From positions 13,823,758-13,887,757 of the forward strand of contig CM073323.1 of assembly GCA_037043015.1 (NCBI GenBank): a DNA stretch of 64,000 nucleotides. The letters are read 5' to 3'. Below, in pieces: positions 24,622 through 37,419 of this stretch. Position numbers and translations under genes: made by a program. Origin of the DNA: Bryum argenteum (lineage: Eukaryota; Streptophyta; Bryopsida; Bryales; Bryaceae). Position 1 is the first letter of the stretch; each line of letters begins with the position of its first letter. Under the pieces are notes generated by a model that had not been told where the DNA came from, ran no database searches, and worked only from the letters and a program-made list of their open reading frames with translations.

Positions 24622-26250
24622 GAGAGTCTGAGCGATCTTCACCCTATAAGCAGATTGATCTTTTCATAGAACTCAAAATTTTTACAAACTGCTGCATAAT
24701 CTTAGCCATTACTCAGACAGTTGTTTTACAGGTATCAACACAATGAGTTCTTGAAACTACCCATCAAAATATTGGTTGAATTATGGTGGTGGCCAGAGGT
24801 GCTAAAAAGCAGCTACTTTTCATAGTTTCATAAGCTATGCTACAGAACATTGTTTCACTTGACAATATGAGAGTTGTTGTGAGGACTAGAAACAATGATT
24901 TTAGTTTTTGCGTGTGTTGAGCTTTGAGTCAAAATGATGATACTTAGTTCGCTCAATGATGGTGCAAATTTCAACATAGCAGTAAAGTGTCTTTAGTTGA
25001 TCCTTTAAGAACTTGAAATGAACTTTTGAGTTGGACTTGTACTGTACTTTACATAGGTGTTTCTAAAACGACGCTCTCCAGAATCTTTGCAACCAGTACG
25101 GGTAAAAAATTAGCCTTGTATCTATTATGTACCTCCAGCAAAGCTAATAAGTGGACCGTCTACAATAGTGTGCTGTTTTCGAGCACGGTACCATACCTAC
25201 GCCATGAGCTGCAACTGTGTGTTCATTTTAATGCCATGGTGGGTACATTTGCGCACAAAAATCTATGAGTCCAAGTAGAGAAGCGTTTGCTGGAGGTGAT
25301 AACAACGGGCACAGGCAAAGAATAAAGAGGAAGGCATGATGAGATCAGAAGGAGGTGAGTGATGGGCATGGGTTCACATCATTCCTCTAAAGTTGTTCTG
25401 CTGCAATGGAGATGAGTGCTCAATCTCCAAAGACTCAAGTGAAGTGATAATAAGTTTGTCATGTGCAAGTGAAGGCATGCCCACCAAATCAGCTGCTGCA
25501 GCTGCTGCGCTAGTCTGCCATCAGAAGATGCTTTCCAAAATTTTGGTTTCATGACCTATGGCCATGATGACCATGGTTATGGAGTCCAGTCAATGATCAT
25601 AACATGTCAAGTGGAATGCACTTCAGCTACACTGTCTACTCTAGGCTGGTGGATTCACAACAAACTGTTGCAAGTTGCATTTACTCCGGATTTTCTGGGC
25701 CAGCAGGTGGCAACTGACTACTGCTGTACTTACTTCCCCTCGCAACAGGAGTGCTCTACTACAACCTATCGTCGTCTTTGAAATCGTTGTGGCGCCGCTA
25801 GTGTAAGTACACCTATTTTCAGACACTTAAGTCATTCACCATACTTGGAGTGATGACACGTGTGGTTTACTATTTTTTACTGATGAGCAAATAGAGAAGA
25901 CAAGCTTTCCTTATTTTTGTGATTTTTTTGAGCACTTACAAATTTTAGAAGTGACTAATATAGGTATAGCTGTAGTCGAGCACCCTACTGCATGTACATA
26001 TGAGGAACATAATATTCAATAAAGTCTTCATTCTATCCCAAGAACATTCCGGGTTGCCCGATTATGGGGGGCCGTCCGGATTTAGGTGTACTTACCTGAT
26101 GAAGAACGAAGGGAAGGTTTCCATTGAAGAAAATTCTATCCGGTTTCATGACATATCGCTCACACGTTGATGATATATTGTATTTATTTATCTTTAGTTC
26201 TTTTATTAAGAAAAGCAATTATATATTTAAAAAAAGCATCATGAATAGCG
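24622..26250. other. Intergenic sequence; no supported gene
   Basis: Short ORFs at 25026-25268 (plus) and 25551-25781 (plus) show no recognisable domain. Base composition is slightly more balanced than the neighbours at 25.3-25.8 kb, so a degraded exon cannot be excluded. Confidence 0.4.
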
Positions 26251-26269
26251 ATTCTACTTTATATGTTAT

Positions 26270-26520
26270 TATCTCCGTTATGACCTTTAGGCATAAGTAA
26301 GAGTAGTTGCTCATATTTGTGTAGGTGGAGTAGCTTCGTAGTAGCATGTTTACTCTAAAGTGAGAATGATGGAATCTTGTAGTCTTTTTTTGAGTACTAA
26401 CACAATATAATCTCTATACCTTCTAGGCTTTATGATTATGCATATTTTACCATATCTTCCTGTATTCATTATTTCTAGATCTTCTTCTTGAAAAAATTTG
26501 CTTGAAGATGAAAAAACCGT
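26270..26520 (+). mobile_element. Fragment of the 0.5-kb/56-kb TTAA family
   Basis: Matches the right-central part of the family ('gtagcatgtttactctaaagtgagaatgatgg', then 'actaacacaatataatct'). Neither terminus is preserved. Confidence 0.5.
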
Positions 26521-28013
<1,493 letters not shown>

Positions 28014-28222
28014 AGGCTCCATTGGTCTTAGCTTGGTATTTGAGGCGAGGCTCGTAGCATCCATTGAGATAGTCGTGAGTTCTCGTCTGTGTGTTGGAGT
28101 GTCATTCACAACCATAGTCCACCACCCAACTGTGACGTAGATTCATGAACCTTGTTACATACAAACTCTTGAAAGCTTTTGGAGGAAAAACATGTCCATT
28201 GACTCTCGGACACTAGCCTAGT
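28014..28222 (+). mobile_element. Second SINE copy, 5' part, interrupted by the CACTA element
   Basis: Aligns with the SINE at 4478-4837: 'aggctccattggtcttagcttgg' against its head, 'catagtccaccacccaactgtg' against 'tatagtccacccaactattg', and 'aaccttgttacat' against 'gaccttgttgtat'. Alignment stops at the CACTA insertion point. Sequence at 47964-47985 continues it weakly ('ggctggaaccgaaag' against 'ggctagaaactagcg'). Confidence 0.65.
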
Positions 28223-28400
28223 CACTGGAAACTTTGAGTGGTTTAGCCGGGGCTAAACAGGGGTGGTTTAGCCCCTCCTTTAGCCCCCAGTTGCACTAGT
28301 CGAAAATGGGTGGGGGGCTAAATTTTTTAGCCCCTTTTTTGTACCACTAGCCGGGGCTAAACTTGGGTTTAGCCATGGTTATAAATATGATTTAACCCCG
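28223..28400. repeat. CACTA left terminus with GGGGCTAAA repeats
   Basis: Multiple direct and inverted copies of 'ggggctaaa' / 'tttagcccc' follow the CACT terminus, mirrored at 47866-47963. Confidence 0.7.
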
Positions 28401-28439
28401 GATAAATTGTTTTTTTGATTGGTTAGCTTTTGCCCTGAA

Positions 28440-28645
28440 AATGTTATCCACGTGGATGGTTGGATGACTTATTATGCCGTGTCACGGATGAGATTTGGAT
28501 GAATGAATTAGTGTGACGTGTCATGGATGATACTTGAATGGATGATTTAGTGTGATGTGTCATGGATGATACTTGAATGGATGATTTAGTGTGATGTGTC
28601 ACGGATGATATTTGGATGGATGATAACACATGAATGGATGAATGT
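28440..28645. repeat. Subterminal tandem repeat, about 52-bp unit
   Basis: About four units containing 'gatgatttagtgtgatgtgtca' and 'tggatgatacttgaatgga'. Position just inside the left terminus suits transposase-binding subterminal repeats of a CACTA element. The antisense ORF is a repeat artefact. Confidence 0.8.
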
Positions 28646-29033
28646 TAACAATGCACGGAGCATGGTATATGCAAAAAATATGCACGGAGCATGGTACGTA
28701 TATTAATTGAATCGATTTACAAAATAGATATGCACGCTATGCTGCATTGCTCCTCTTCCTGGACGAAGTTGCAGATTGCTTCTGTCGTTCGGCTTTCCTC
28801 CTTCGGACCAACCAACAACTGCTCTTCCTCTTCCTGCAATTTCCACACAAACCCCACTAACAACATTATCGTCAATTAACAAACTTTCCAGCATATCAGT
28901 GTCCCTCAATGCTTGCATGTCCACACTGGAGGAGATCATTGTGCTTATTGTAACATTAACGCCCAATAACAATAAGCCTCATGAAATTGAAACAATTTTA
29001 ATAAGATCGTTCGAGATTTGAAGTGAGTCTTAC

Positions 29034-30244
29034 ATGTTATGAGCCTCGGAGCCACCATACTGAAGTGCAAGTGAATCGCCCATGTTCTGGTACATGTCCA
29101 TAAGAGCAGCAACAACGCCACAATCAGAATCCAGTTTGGGAATATTTGGAAGTCCCACGGCCTGCAGTTGCCGACTCAGGGCTTCAAGGCCGTAAGCATA
29201 CTGGGCTACATTGGTCCTGTCAAGGCAATCGATGCAGTTCGTTCGGAGCACGCCGTTCTGGAAGAATTGCTCACTGGCCTTGTCGATCACTGGCTCCTTC
29301 TTCTCCACCTACAGCCACATTTTATCAAATCAACACAGTCTCAATCAGATGTTAGTTTCCATAAAGTCCTTCAATTATACTGACTTTTTATTATTATGAA
29401 TGGATACGATATGCTTGCCTTAAGGATGATCATGATATTGAAATGTCTTGAAACGGTTGCTGAAATTGTGGGCTGGAAAAGGAATGTAACCATACCTCTT
29501 GGAAGATGAGCCTGGCGTTCATGGAGGTGTTCCCGGCCGCGGAGTCTAAGAGTTTGCCGAGGTCGAGAGAGAGTTGCCGACTGCCGAGGTCTAGTGCTAG
29601 TCGCCGGTCTGATGATAATCCAGTGACATTGTCCTGTCTCTCAATGGCGAGAGCCTCGACCCTGTTGGAATCCTGCTCAGACATTCATGAAATGATTCTC
29701 TGGAAATGAAATTTTCCGAAGCTCAGGCAGTATATAAATTCAGGCATGGTTCTTCAGGTTGCGCAAATAACAATACTCGTCGTATTGAGATTTTTTGAAA
29801 ACAACTCCAGTTTCAGCAATAGGAAAGAAGGAAAGATGGTGGATTGCGGAGTAGAAGACTCCTACAGCTTATGTAACTTGTGGCAAGAATAAGCAGCATA
29901 ATGGTTACGAGTTGGCCCAATATTAACTCTATATCAAACTGGCACGCACCAAAAACAGAGCGCACCTATGTGTGTTTCTCTAGAAAATTTCATATGGACA
30001 GTATCATGGTGCATTATTATGACCGACTTAATTTCTGTTCGTTGTTTTTTCAAAACAGCAACGTTGGAAATGTGATAATGGAGGTAATTTCGAGGAGGTA
30101 GGGGTGGTACCTTTTTGCGAATTTGTGGAAATCCCAGTGAATGAATTTGAGTCTCCGTTCCTCATGGTAGATTTGATTCAGGTACCCCACTGCAATAGCG
30201 AATTCTCGCCGCAACATCATTTCACGAGGACGCTTCTCCACTGT
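29034..30244 (-). pseudogene. Captured fragment of a plant SAC-domain phosphoinositide phosphatase
   Basis: SAC proteins dephosphorylate phosphoinositides at endomembranes. Three exon-like blocks are visible. Block 1, about 30109-30244, follows an AG acceptor and contains REMMLRREFAIAVGYLN then FIHWDFHKFAKR. Block 2 spans about 29498-29672 and is a charged linker. Block 3, 29034-29308, contains GVLRTNCIDCLDRTNVAQYA, which includes the catalytic CX5R(T/S) signature CIDCLDRT, then AALMDMYQNMGD and QYGGSEAHN, ending at a GTAAG donor. The segment normally between blocks 1 and 2 ('...GFYYSGKP') is missing, as are the N-terminal SAC half and everything after 'HN'. It is therefore an internal gene piece. 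It lies directly downstream of the CCR-like fragment on the same strand inside the CACTA element, which supports capture. The catalytic motif is intact, but the domain as a whole cannot fold normally. Confidence 0.8.
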
Positions 30245-30538
30245 CTGCCAACAAAACCAAGGTGTACATGTTTCAAACGGGAAACGAAAGCTCAATTGAA
30301 ATGATACACCATCATGAGTTAAGGACTCGAAAAGGACTTACAACAGTCGATTCTAATGTGAACAACAACAACTCATTGATAATAAATACACTAAAACGTA
30401 CTAAATCAGAGAAGAAGCCTGGGGAACCTGCAGGGCACAAGCTACAAGTTCTCGTTAAAAAAACACCCAATCGTAGCTTTGCAACCTGTAGATCCTGCTA
30501 TAAAAAAGGATGGAAAAGCCCCAGCAGAGAGTTCTCGA

Positions 30539-32405
30539 TCACCCTTTCAGAGTTTCATAATTGAGCATAACGGTGAAGGGAATGCGCCGCACGAACCTGG
30601 CCTCAACTTTGTAGTTGGGAAACAGCTTCCGCAATACGGCAGCGAGGTCTGCTAAATGCAGGGTGCTCTCGGAGACAATGTATCGGCCGTGCGCTTCGGG
30701 CTTCTCGTACGCCAGGATGTGTGCCATGGCGCAATCCTTCACGCTGATCCAACCTCGTACTACATTCGGGATGGTCTTCAGTTCCCCTGCATGCATCAAA
30801 GTTCGGTTTCAGGCTTCGAATCTGAGGAAAATCAACAAAACTTTCAGCGAATTTGTTACAGTACTGGAAAGAAAGTCCAGCGGAAACGAATTCGTGGAAT
30901 TCACGGTGTTCTGTAACATAGGACCCATCACCATAAATGGGTTGATGGACACCATATTCAAGTTTTTGTGCTTGTATACGAAGTCCCATGCTGTCTTCTC
31001 TGCATATGTCTTGCTAAGAACGTAGGACTTGAAATCATCACCCTGTTACAAAAAAAACCCATTTTCTTTAAATACCATGACTAATAGCTGTAATTAAGAT
31101 AGATCTGAGTTGTTTAAAACATCTGAGTCGTAGTAGAGCTAGAAGTCGTGAAGGACACAAATTTCATGAGTTTCTTGTCACAGTTGGGTGTGTACACACA
31201 CCATGTAAGGAATGTTACGAATGACGTCAGGGTCATTGAAGAAGGTTTCATCGATGACACTGTCTGGAGTGAGTTTCTTTGCAAAGTGCACGGCCGCCAT
31301 TGACGAAGTGAGCACCAGTCGCTTCAGTGGGCGTTTCAGCTTGGCGCATGATTCCAGCACATTTAACGTGCCCTTCACTGCTGTAAGTTTCTATGTAACC
31401 TGCCTGAAGAACCCATCCATCCACATCCACAAGTTAGATAATAGCCATGCATAGAATCATCTCAAGATCTATGGTGCTTACACTCTTCATGAAATCTAGT
31501 TGAAATTTCATACTAAACAAATGCTCTTACTCTTTATGAAATAATTGTGAGCGGTGACCATATTGATAATTATGTGGTGTATGATTTACAAGTGCTGTAT
31601 CATGTGTCTAGATATTGCCAGTTATCAATGGAGATCCATCTAGTAATCATATATACCAGAGAGAGTTTCGTGTTAGTAAGCATGCACTAAAGTAAAGTTC
31701 ATGTGCACCAGTATTGGTACTCAATGAAGGTCCATTTCGTGTAGCTCTCGTTTTTACGACGAGCAACGATGGATGTTATAAACAGTGTCTACAGCTTTGT
31801 GTTGGAAATGAATGTTGATGAGTCCATACTTCCGACATAGAAGCAGCGTCGTAGGCTCCAGGTGTTGGTGTCGAAGTGTGGAAGACACCATCGCAACCCT
31901 CAAAGATGGTATCGAAGACGCCAGGTGTGCAGATGTCGGCTGCTATCAACTGGAGTCGTTCATCGGCGCCCGGAAGTGCAAGCAAGTGCTTCGCAATCCC
32001 TGTACATGAGCAAACGATCACACAAGACGACTGCGACATTCAATCAAAGCAGTGCCACACCGTAAACAGAAACAGGATCCTCGGACGTCAAGTCTGTACA
32101 GTCATACTTCCATATTGACAGGTTATGAGAGGCAGACCATGCACCGACTACATACAATCACATGCAATAAAATACATGACACATACTTGTCATAGGTTTC
32201 TACTAGAGCTACAATTAAGACTAAGAATGACTGTGACTGTTTGGATGTTACAACAGCCGCTTGATCGACCGACAAACAGTCACTCACCTGGGTTCCGCAC
32301 TGTGCCCTTTACATGATAGTCTTTCTCTAGCAGCATCTTCACAATCCATGAGGCTATGAAGCCTGAGGCCCCAGTTACGCACACCGTTTCTGCGATCGAC
32401 GCCAT
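30539..32405 (-). pseudogene. Captured CCR/DFR-like NAD(P)H reductase, five exons, 3' exon missing
   Basis: Short-chain reductase of the extended SDR type related to cinnamoyl-CoA and dihydroflavonol reductases. Exon blocks by eye: 32288-32405 starts [20 protein letters not shown], the TGxxGF NAD(P)-binding loop. 31830-31999 contains [12 protein letters not shown]; its junction with exon 1 is in phase. 31202-31380 contains [12 protein letters not shown] with the catalytic Ser region. 30842-31042 contains [10 protein letters not shown], the catalytic YxxxK. 30539-30786 contains IPNVVRGWISVKDCAMAHIL. Phases do not join cleanly at exon 2/3 and exon 4/5, so a mini-exon is missed or the gene is decaying. 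The final exon (about 25-30 residues in the family) is absent: the frame stops right after NYETLKG. It lies inside the CACTA element, upstream of the SAC piece. A recently disabled host gene is the alternative. Confidence 0.8.
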
Positions 32406-32676
32406 GATATGAAAACTTCGAAGAATGTGCAAAGGAATTAACTTGAGTTCGCCGGTAATTGCACGCTTGAGTGACCCAATCAGAATGACCAGTTGTGTGT
32501 ATGAATGTACATATATGAATGTATGTATGTGTTTAAGAACGGGTTCCTAGCAGGTTCTGAGGAAAGAAAATACAAAAATATGTCACATATCTAGCATCAT
32601 CAGATTGCAAAACTAAAAAAAACTCAACAATGTTCAGACCGAAACACTACCAGAACATCATCGACTCCTGACTTAC

Positions 32677-32784
32677 AGCAGATGTCTCCAGCCTCGACCA
32701 CGTCAGCTGGGACGCGAGCAAAAGTCTCATACTCGAATAACTCGTTGATGTTCGCATTCCTGCAGCGGTCGTCCGGGTGCAGAC
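32677..32784 (-). pseudogene. Captured exon of a TypA/BipA translational GTPase
   Basis: A single exon-like block with AG before 32784 and a GTAAGT donor after 32677. It encodes ...NANINELFEYETFARVPADV then VEAGDIC. This matches the domain-II region of TypA/BipA ('I.ELF.y..f.RVpv..v.AGDIC'), a ribosome-associated GTPase found in chloroplasts and bacteria. No G-domain or C-terminal part of TypA is nearby, so it is an isolated exon. Confidence 0.65.
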
Positions 32785-32936
32785 CTGTGTTCTCACAATT
32801 GAACAACAAAATTACATCAGAAAAGAAAAGAAAAGAACCTACTGATGTAGAACTCTAATACTCACTGACAATGCAATTACGCCTGTTATCAGGAAGCAAG
32901 CATACAACGACCCCTGTAAGTCCAAAACTACCCAAG

Positions 32937-33119
32937 TCAATCTTCAGAGTTAAATTTCAGGTGCCGACAGTGAACATCACGACATACAATTATACTCACA
33001 GAGCAGACTGAGATGACCCTTGAGGTTAGATTTCCACTTTTGATTGCTGAGACCCCACCGGACCAGCTCCTGCTTGACCCAAAACCTAAGCCTGGACATC
33101 CCACAGAAGCCACTTTCAA
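32937..33119 (-). other. Exon-like stretch of unknown origin
   Basis: One minus-strand frame reads FWVKQELVRWGLSNQKWKSN, another is a 60-codon open frame. It looks exon-like (composition, balanced codons) but I do not recognise the protein. It lies between the TypA exon and the 293-codon ORF. Confidence 0.25.
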
Positions 33120-33240
33120 TCTTAATTCACAGTGATAATGCTAAAACAATACTTTGGACACAACACATAGATTGCAAGGTAAGCACGAAAAAATTGAAAT
33201 TGTTAAAAATATGAAGGCAAGTGTCATTGCAAACTCACCT

Positions 33241-34122
33241 TTAGTCACTCTCATTTCTTCTGGCACGTAAATATGCGGCCACGAGTTCTAGCCTCAAAGT
33301 AACATCCATCTCTCTAATTTCTCGCTGATTAGGGAACGGTTTAGGACTTTCTAGGGCGTTCTTTTGAATCATGAATGTTAGTAATTGAGCGTACATTTCA
33401 TCAATGTCGCACAACTCCATTGCTTTTAACACAAAGGACTCATTATCTTCCTCAACATCTTCTTCTACAAGACCCTCTAACAATAAGGGGGCCTCTTGAT
33501 CAGACTGCTCACGGAACTGACCAGAATCAGAGGACTCGGGCACCTCACCTCTCCTTCTCTCTATACGTCTCTGTTTCTGCCTCAAGTATTTCAAATGTTT
33601 CCTAATGTGTTCGTAAATGTTGTTTTTAGCCCATTTATATGCCTCTCCTCTACCTTGAAATTTCAGTTCTTGTAATTTATCAATATTCTCGTCTATTATT
33701 GTATTTAAAGATTCTCTAATTCCTATGTCTTCTAAATTAAATGTTCCATTCGGAAGGACCCCTCTATCTTGTGCGTTAGTTATCCATTTTTTAACTTCTT
33801 TGTAATTAGATTTTAGATTAGTATGTTGAATGGACCAATTTGTTCTTAATGATAATTTTCCATACATTTTGTTAGAACGCCTATTTTTTAAAGGCGGAGG
33901 GTTAAAAATTCTATTGTAAGACGGAGCCTTTAAGTTAGGATTGACATTTTCTGACTCTACGTAAAGAGGGCCTCTAAAATCTAGATTAGTGTTGATTGAG
34001 ACTCCCTCCTGTCCCTCATAATCCTCTCTAGCCATTTGACACTTAATACAAAAATTAGCAGTTTCATTTGTAAACGTGAAACCACACCTAGCACAAAAAC
34101 GCCCTCTTGCCATGTTGTACAA
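33241..34122 (-). CDS. Intact 293-residue protein of unknown function inside the CACTA element
   Basis: Uninterrupted frame starting MYNMARGRFCARCGFTF; an alternative Met is at residue 4. The N-terminus has paired cysteines, CARC...CIKC (about residues 10-30), resembling a small zinc ribbon. The middle is basic and helical, with clusters such as RQKQRRIERRRGE (about 181-193) that could bind nucleic acid. The acidic stretch LLLEGLVEEDVEEDNES follows. The C-terminus is helical and charged. I recognise no family. It sits inside the element, downstream of the transposase on the same strand, while the transposase is broken. CACTA elements usually encode a second, poorly conserved DNA-binding protein (TnpA in En/Spm), and the position and features would suit that role, but this is inference. 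It could also belong to another nested element. Confidence 0.6.
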   Translation of the reverse strand: MYNMARGRFCARCGFTFTNETANFCIKCQMAREDYEGQEGVSINTNLDFRGPLYVESENVNPNLKAPSYNRIFNPPPLKNRRSNKMYGKLSLRTNWSIQHTNLKSNYKEVKKWITNAQDRGVLPNGTFNLEDIGIRESLNTIIDENIDKLQELKFQGRGEAYKWAKNNIYEHIRKHLKYLRQKQRRIERRRGEVPESSDSGQFREQSDQEAPLLLEGLVEEDVEEDNESFVLKAMELCDIDEMYAQLLTFMIQKNALESPKPFPNQREIREMDVTLRLELVAAYLRARRNESD

Positions 34123-34493
34123 TCACCTATACATAAACAACAAAATTTATACTTTAATCAATGTACAACAATGAATATTTATATTATTGTACAAGAAATT
34201 TAACTCTGGTCTACCAAACCTAAAGACATCAAGATGTGTAGGGCACTTACTTCACGCTGGCCAAGAATTATCCTAGAGATAGTACTCAACCACAACCTCT
34301 TCTGAAAAGCCTGTAAGACGGCAAGAGAATTTGGTTAACATCTACTCTTGTAGATGTCCAAACTCTATACATTAATAGCACAAGCAACTCTAGTCATATA
34401 TAAGCACCACAGATTTAGGTTGCAGAAAAAAAAAATTAAAAAAAAAATTAAAAATACCAGTTAAATCTTCAGCCCACTGTAAAGATGCATTAC

Positions 34494-34593
34494 CTTCCTG
34501 CTTGAAAAACTTCTCGCCTGACTTCAAGTTCCTTGGCGAAAGCTATTTCAGTAGGTTTTTGCTCCCTGACTGACGTAGTAAGGTCGATGAGAT
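34494..34593 (-). other. Exon-like block, unidentified
   Basis: AG acceptor before 34593 and a GTAATG donor after 34494 bracket an open minus-strand frame reading DLIDLTTSVREQKPTEIAFA then KELEVRREVFQAGR. The amphipathic, charged sequence looks like genuine coding DNA. Possibly another captured exon, perhaps from the same parent as the 35-kb block. Confidence 0.35.
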
Positions 34594-35137
34594 CTGCAAC
34601 ATTCCGAGAAAAAATACAGGCAGTTCGTTGTCAAAAGGATGGGTAGAGCATAGTGCTGTCATCAAGGCGAAGAACAAAACAGAAGATGGAGCCACCGTAG
34701 TTGACTATTTTGAACTGCTGAAAAACTATCTGTTAGGGGAATTCATTCTAATCGTAGGCTGCAAACCAACTGAACCATGCGGAGGGTTTAGAAGGATTAC
34801 CAGGCTGAATCAGAATATCATACAAGCGCACTAGCTCGTCCAATTTTCATCAAAACATCAGATTATTCTTTATACATTTTCACCTAAGTTTCGCCCGCAG
34901 CAAGACAATGATAATAAAAAATTAACGCAACCAGCAACTTTTCTGCATGTTGCATCACTACCTTTAATGATACCTCACATTTTCTACAGATGAATGCTAT
35001 CCCGGAGATTACCAAGCTCTGAAACCTCACCCTTCAAATTCATAACGCTATCACGAGTGACCTTCCTCGAGTACAAGACAATCCATTTAAGTTTCCTCAA
35101 AATCAGAACAAAAATAAACGCACCTTCGTAGCAGCCC

Positions 35138-35700
35138 TCATATTTCAAAACCTATAGAGTCGCCAGACCTTAACTTCTCTGCTTCTTCAAGCTTTTGAAA
35201 TAATACAGAGGTCTCGGGCTCCTGTGACTTCTTCTTCGCTGATGCTCTTCTCTTGGGAGGTGCTGGTTCTTCTCCAACATCCGGAGGTGATTTCTTCGTT
35301 GTTGCTGATACCCGCTTCGAAGCCTGAGATGATGCTTCTTCGATCTCAGTCGACGACGACGACGACTTGGGCGAACGTGACTTCTTTGGCTTCGGAGGTG
35401 TTGGCTGTTCCCCCTCTGATACTTGAAGAGTGGGAGACTTGAGTGAACGAGGTGCCTTCTTCGGTGCTGGTACACTCTCAAAAGAAGTTGACTGTTCAGC
35501 CTCTGCTACTTCAGGACTTGACTTCTTTCTTGTTGATGGTGATGCTCTCTTTCGTGGAGTTGGAATTTTGTTCGAGTTGCACACCGTCTGATGGTGACGG
35601 AGTAGTAGACTTGGGGGATTTAGAAGCAGACTTGCAAGCTTTCCGTGGCTTCGGGGATGGTATTTCCTCACAAGATACAGATAAGTCCAAATCCAAACTC
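35138..35700 (-). pseudogene. Captured S/P/K-rich gene fragment, PDS5-like (tentative), frameshifted
   Basis: A minus-strand frame starts ...LDLDLSVSCEEIPSPKPRKA, then shifts by one base near 35570 into IPTPRKRASPSTRKKSSPEV and continues with repeated SPK/SSP units to EKLRSGDSIGFEI. Low-complexity Ser-Pro-Lys linkers followed by a Tudor-like start occur in plant PDS5-type cohesion factors. After a stop or splice near 35138, frames reading KYEGCYEGA and later KWIVLYSRKVTRDSVMNLKG resemble broken Tudor strands. The parent identity is a guess: low-complexity sequence resembles many nuclear proteins. The frameshift shows the copy is not functional as read. Confidence 0.4.
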
Positions 35701-36105
35701 GTCCGGATCTCAGTTGCAGAGTCGCTAGGAGCTAATTACTGTCAACTCTACTTCTTCTTAGTCTTTTATATTGCTCGGAGCAGCTCGTGTAACACACTCG
35801 GCCGTAACACATCATCATCTAGACTGCTCTTTGGAACGTGCCATGAGCCTTTTCAGATTCCTGATTCATGCAGGTGAAAACAACCACATCAAAAATTTGC
35901 ACTCTATTGTCCAATCCAAATCACGATATTTTCCGAAGCATTACAAAGAGTCGATGACCAGAAGTGAGGACCTCTACAGGACGCAGCACAAGCAACAGGC
36001 TGAAAGTAACATGATCTAGAAACATAGTGCATCTATATGTTCAATAAATGCTCAAAGACCAACTCATTCTAGGCAAATCAACACTGAAAGGGATAGATAT
36101 TGTAC

Positions 36106-36174
36106 CTGAATCACAGTAGTATAAGGTGGGGGCATATGAAAAGTGAGGCCGTCCTGGTTGATCGTGTACCGGAC
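36106..36174 (-). other. Exon-like block, 23 codons, unidentified
   Basis: Clean AG acceptor (TTTCAG before 36174) and donor (GTACAA after 36106) flank an in-frame 23-codon exon reading YTINQDGLTFHMPPPYTTVI. I do not recognise the parent gene. It lies on the same strand as the other captured pieces. Confidence 0.35.
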
Positions 36175-36882
36175 CTGAAAAGCATAAGTCAAAATGGGCC
36201 CATATATAAGTAATAACATAACAGACGAATGCGATTTCAGTACTAGTGTTGAAATTTAGACACGATGTCGGAGCCACGAATCTAGTAAGCTAAAGCACGG
36301 CTGACATGGCAGCATCAAGGTTTACCCTTTATCCAGAGAAATGAGCTCTTGCTTCACATGAGCTTACTCAACCACAGCCTTTTCTCTTCTCCCTCGGAGT
36401 ACCATACTAATACTTTCTCATCCTGCGCACAGTTCCCCCATATAGATATGCGGATACAACAGGAACGACTTAACACTACAGATATTTGTGGACCTATCCC
36501 AAACTTCTGAACAATAATTTAACATTCTCAACCTTACCTAGAATGATTGGGTGCTGCAGCCCTTGCAAGCAAATACTACCGCCTTGTACTCCCTTAATAA
36601 CACGGACTACTGCAATTTGAACCTCACAGCTGGAAACTAGGTACCAAAGATACTGGTTACCAACCCCAGAAACCGCTTCATCTTGTAGGGTTTGTGAATT
36701 ATGGAGGGGTCATTTCAAAGGCAGAATGCTGAGAAATGCCCGGTTTCCAACTTACATTACAATCTAAGTCTGTACACAACCTGCTTCAGAATTCAGATGG
36801 GTGGAAATTCATTGGCGGTAAGAGCTCGTTTGATTTTCTAACCTAAATTTCAAAACAAAAAACAGGAATGAGAGTACGTTAC

Positions 36883-37061
36883 CTAGTAAGGCGGTGTTCT
36901 TAATGTTGAGGGCACCCTCAACATACACATGCAAGTCCCCGTGAGGCAGTTTGGAGTTCAGAATCTCCGCACACGCGTAGCAGCAGCTCAGTCGATCATC
37001 CTCAAGCCCCAACACTCTCACATGAATTCTCGGAAACCGCCTTCCACCAGAAGCTATTCAC
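36883..37061 (-). other. Exon-like block, unidentified
   Basis: AG acceptor before 37061 and GTAACG donor after 36883. The frame reads RIHVRVLGLEDDRLSCCYAC then AEILNSKLPHGDLHVYVEGA, a globular-looking sequence. I do not recognise the family. A further exon-like stretch ending at a GTGAGT donor lies at about 37255-37405. Confidence 0.4.
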
Positions 37062-37419
37062 CTGCAATAACACCATCGTCACATTCTGACCGCCTTCACC
37101 CATATTTAGCACCATTCAGAACCATCGCAAATTGCTCTTGAATCACGGCACAGACCTTCCTAGACCAACTACGAATTCACACTTCAGAACGTGCCTCCTG
37201 CTCCAAAACAATGCCAATCACCAGATCATCACCGCCAGTGACGAGGAATGCCACTCACATGGCGAAACGGATCATTTGCGCCAGTGAGGAGATCGAAGAG
37301 ACCAAAGTGAGTAACTGACATTCGAAATTGAAGCCAACATGCATACTTCCCGAAGCTGTAAGAGGGAGGCATATAGAAGAAAAACTCACAGGGGCAATGG
37401 TAAGCTTGGGGTATCACTT

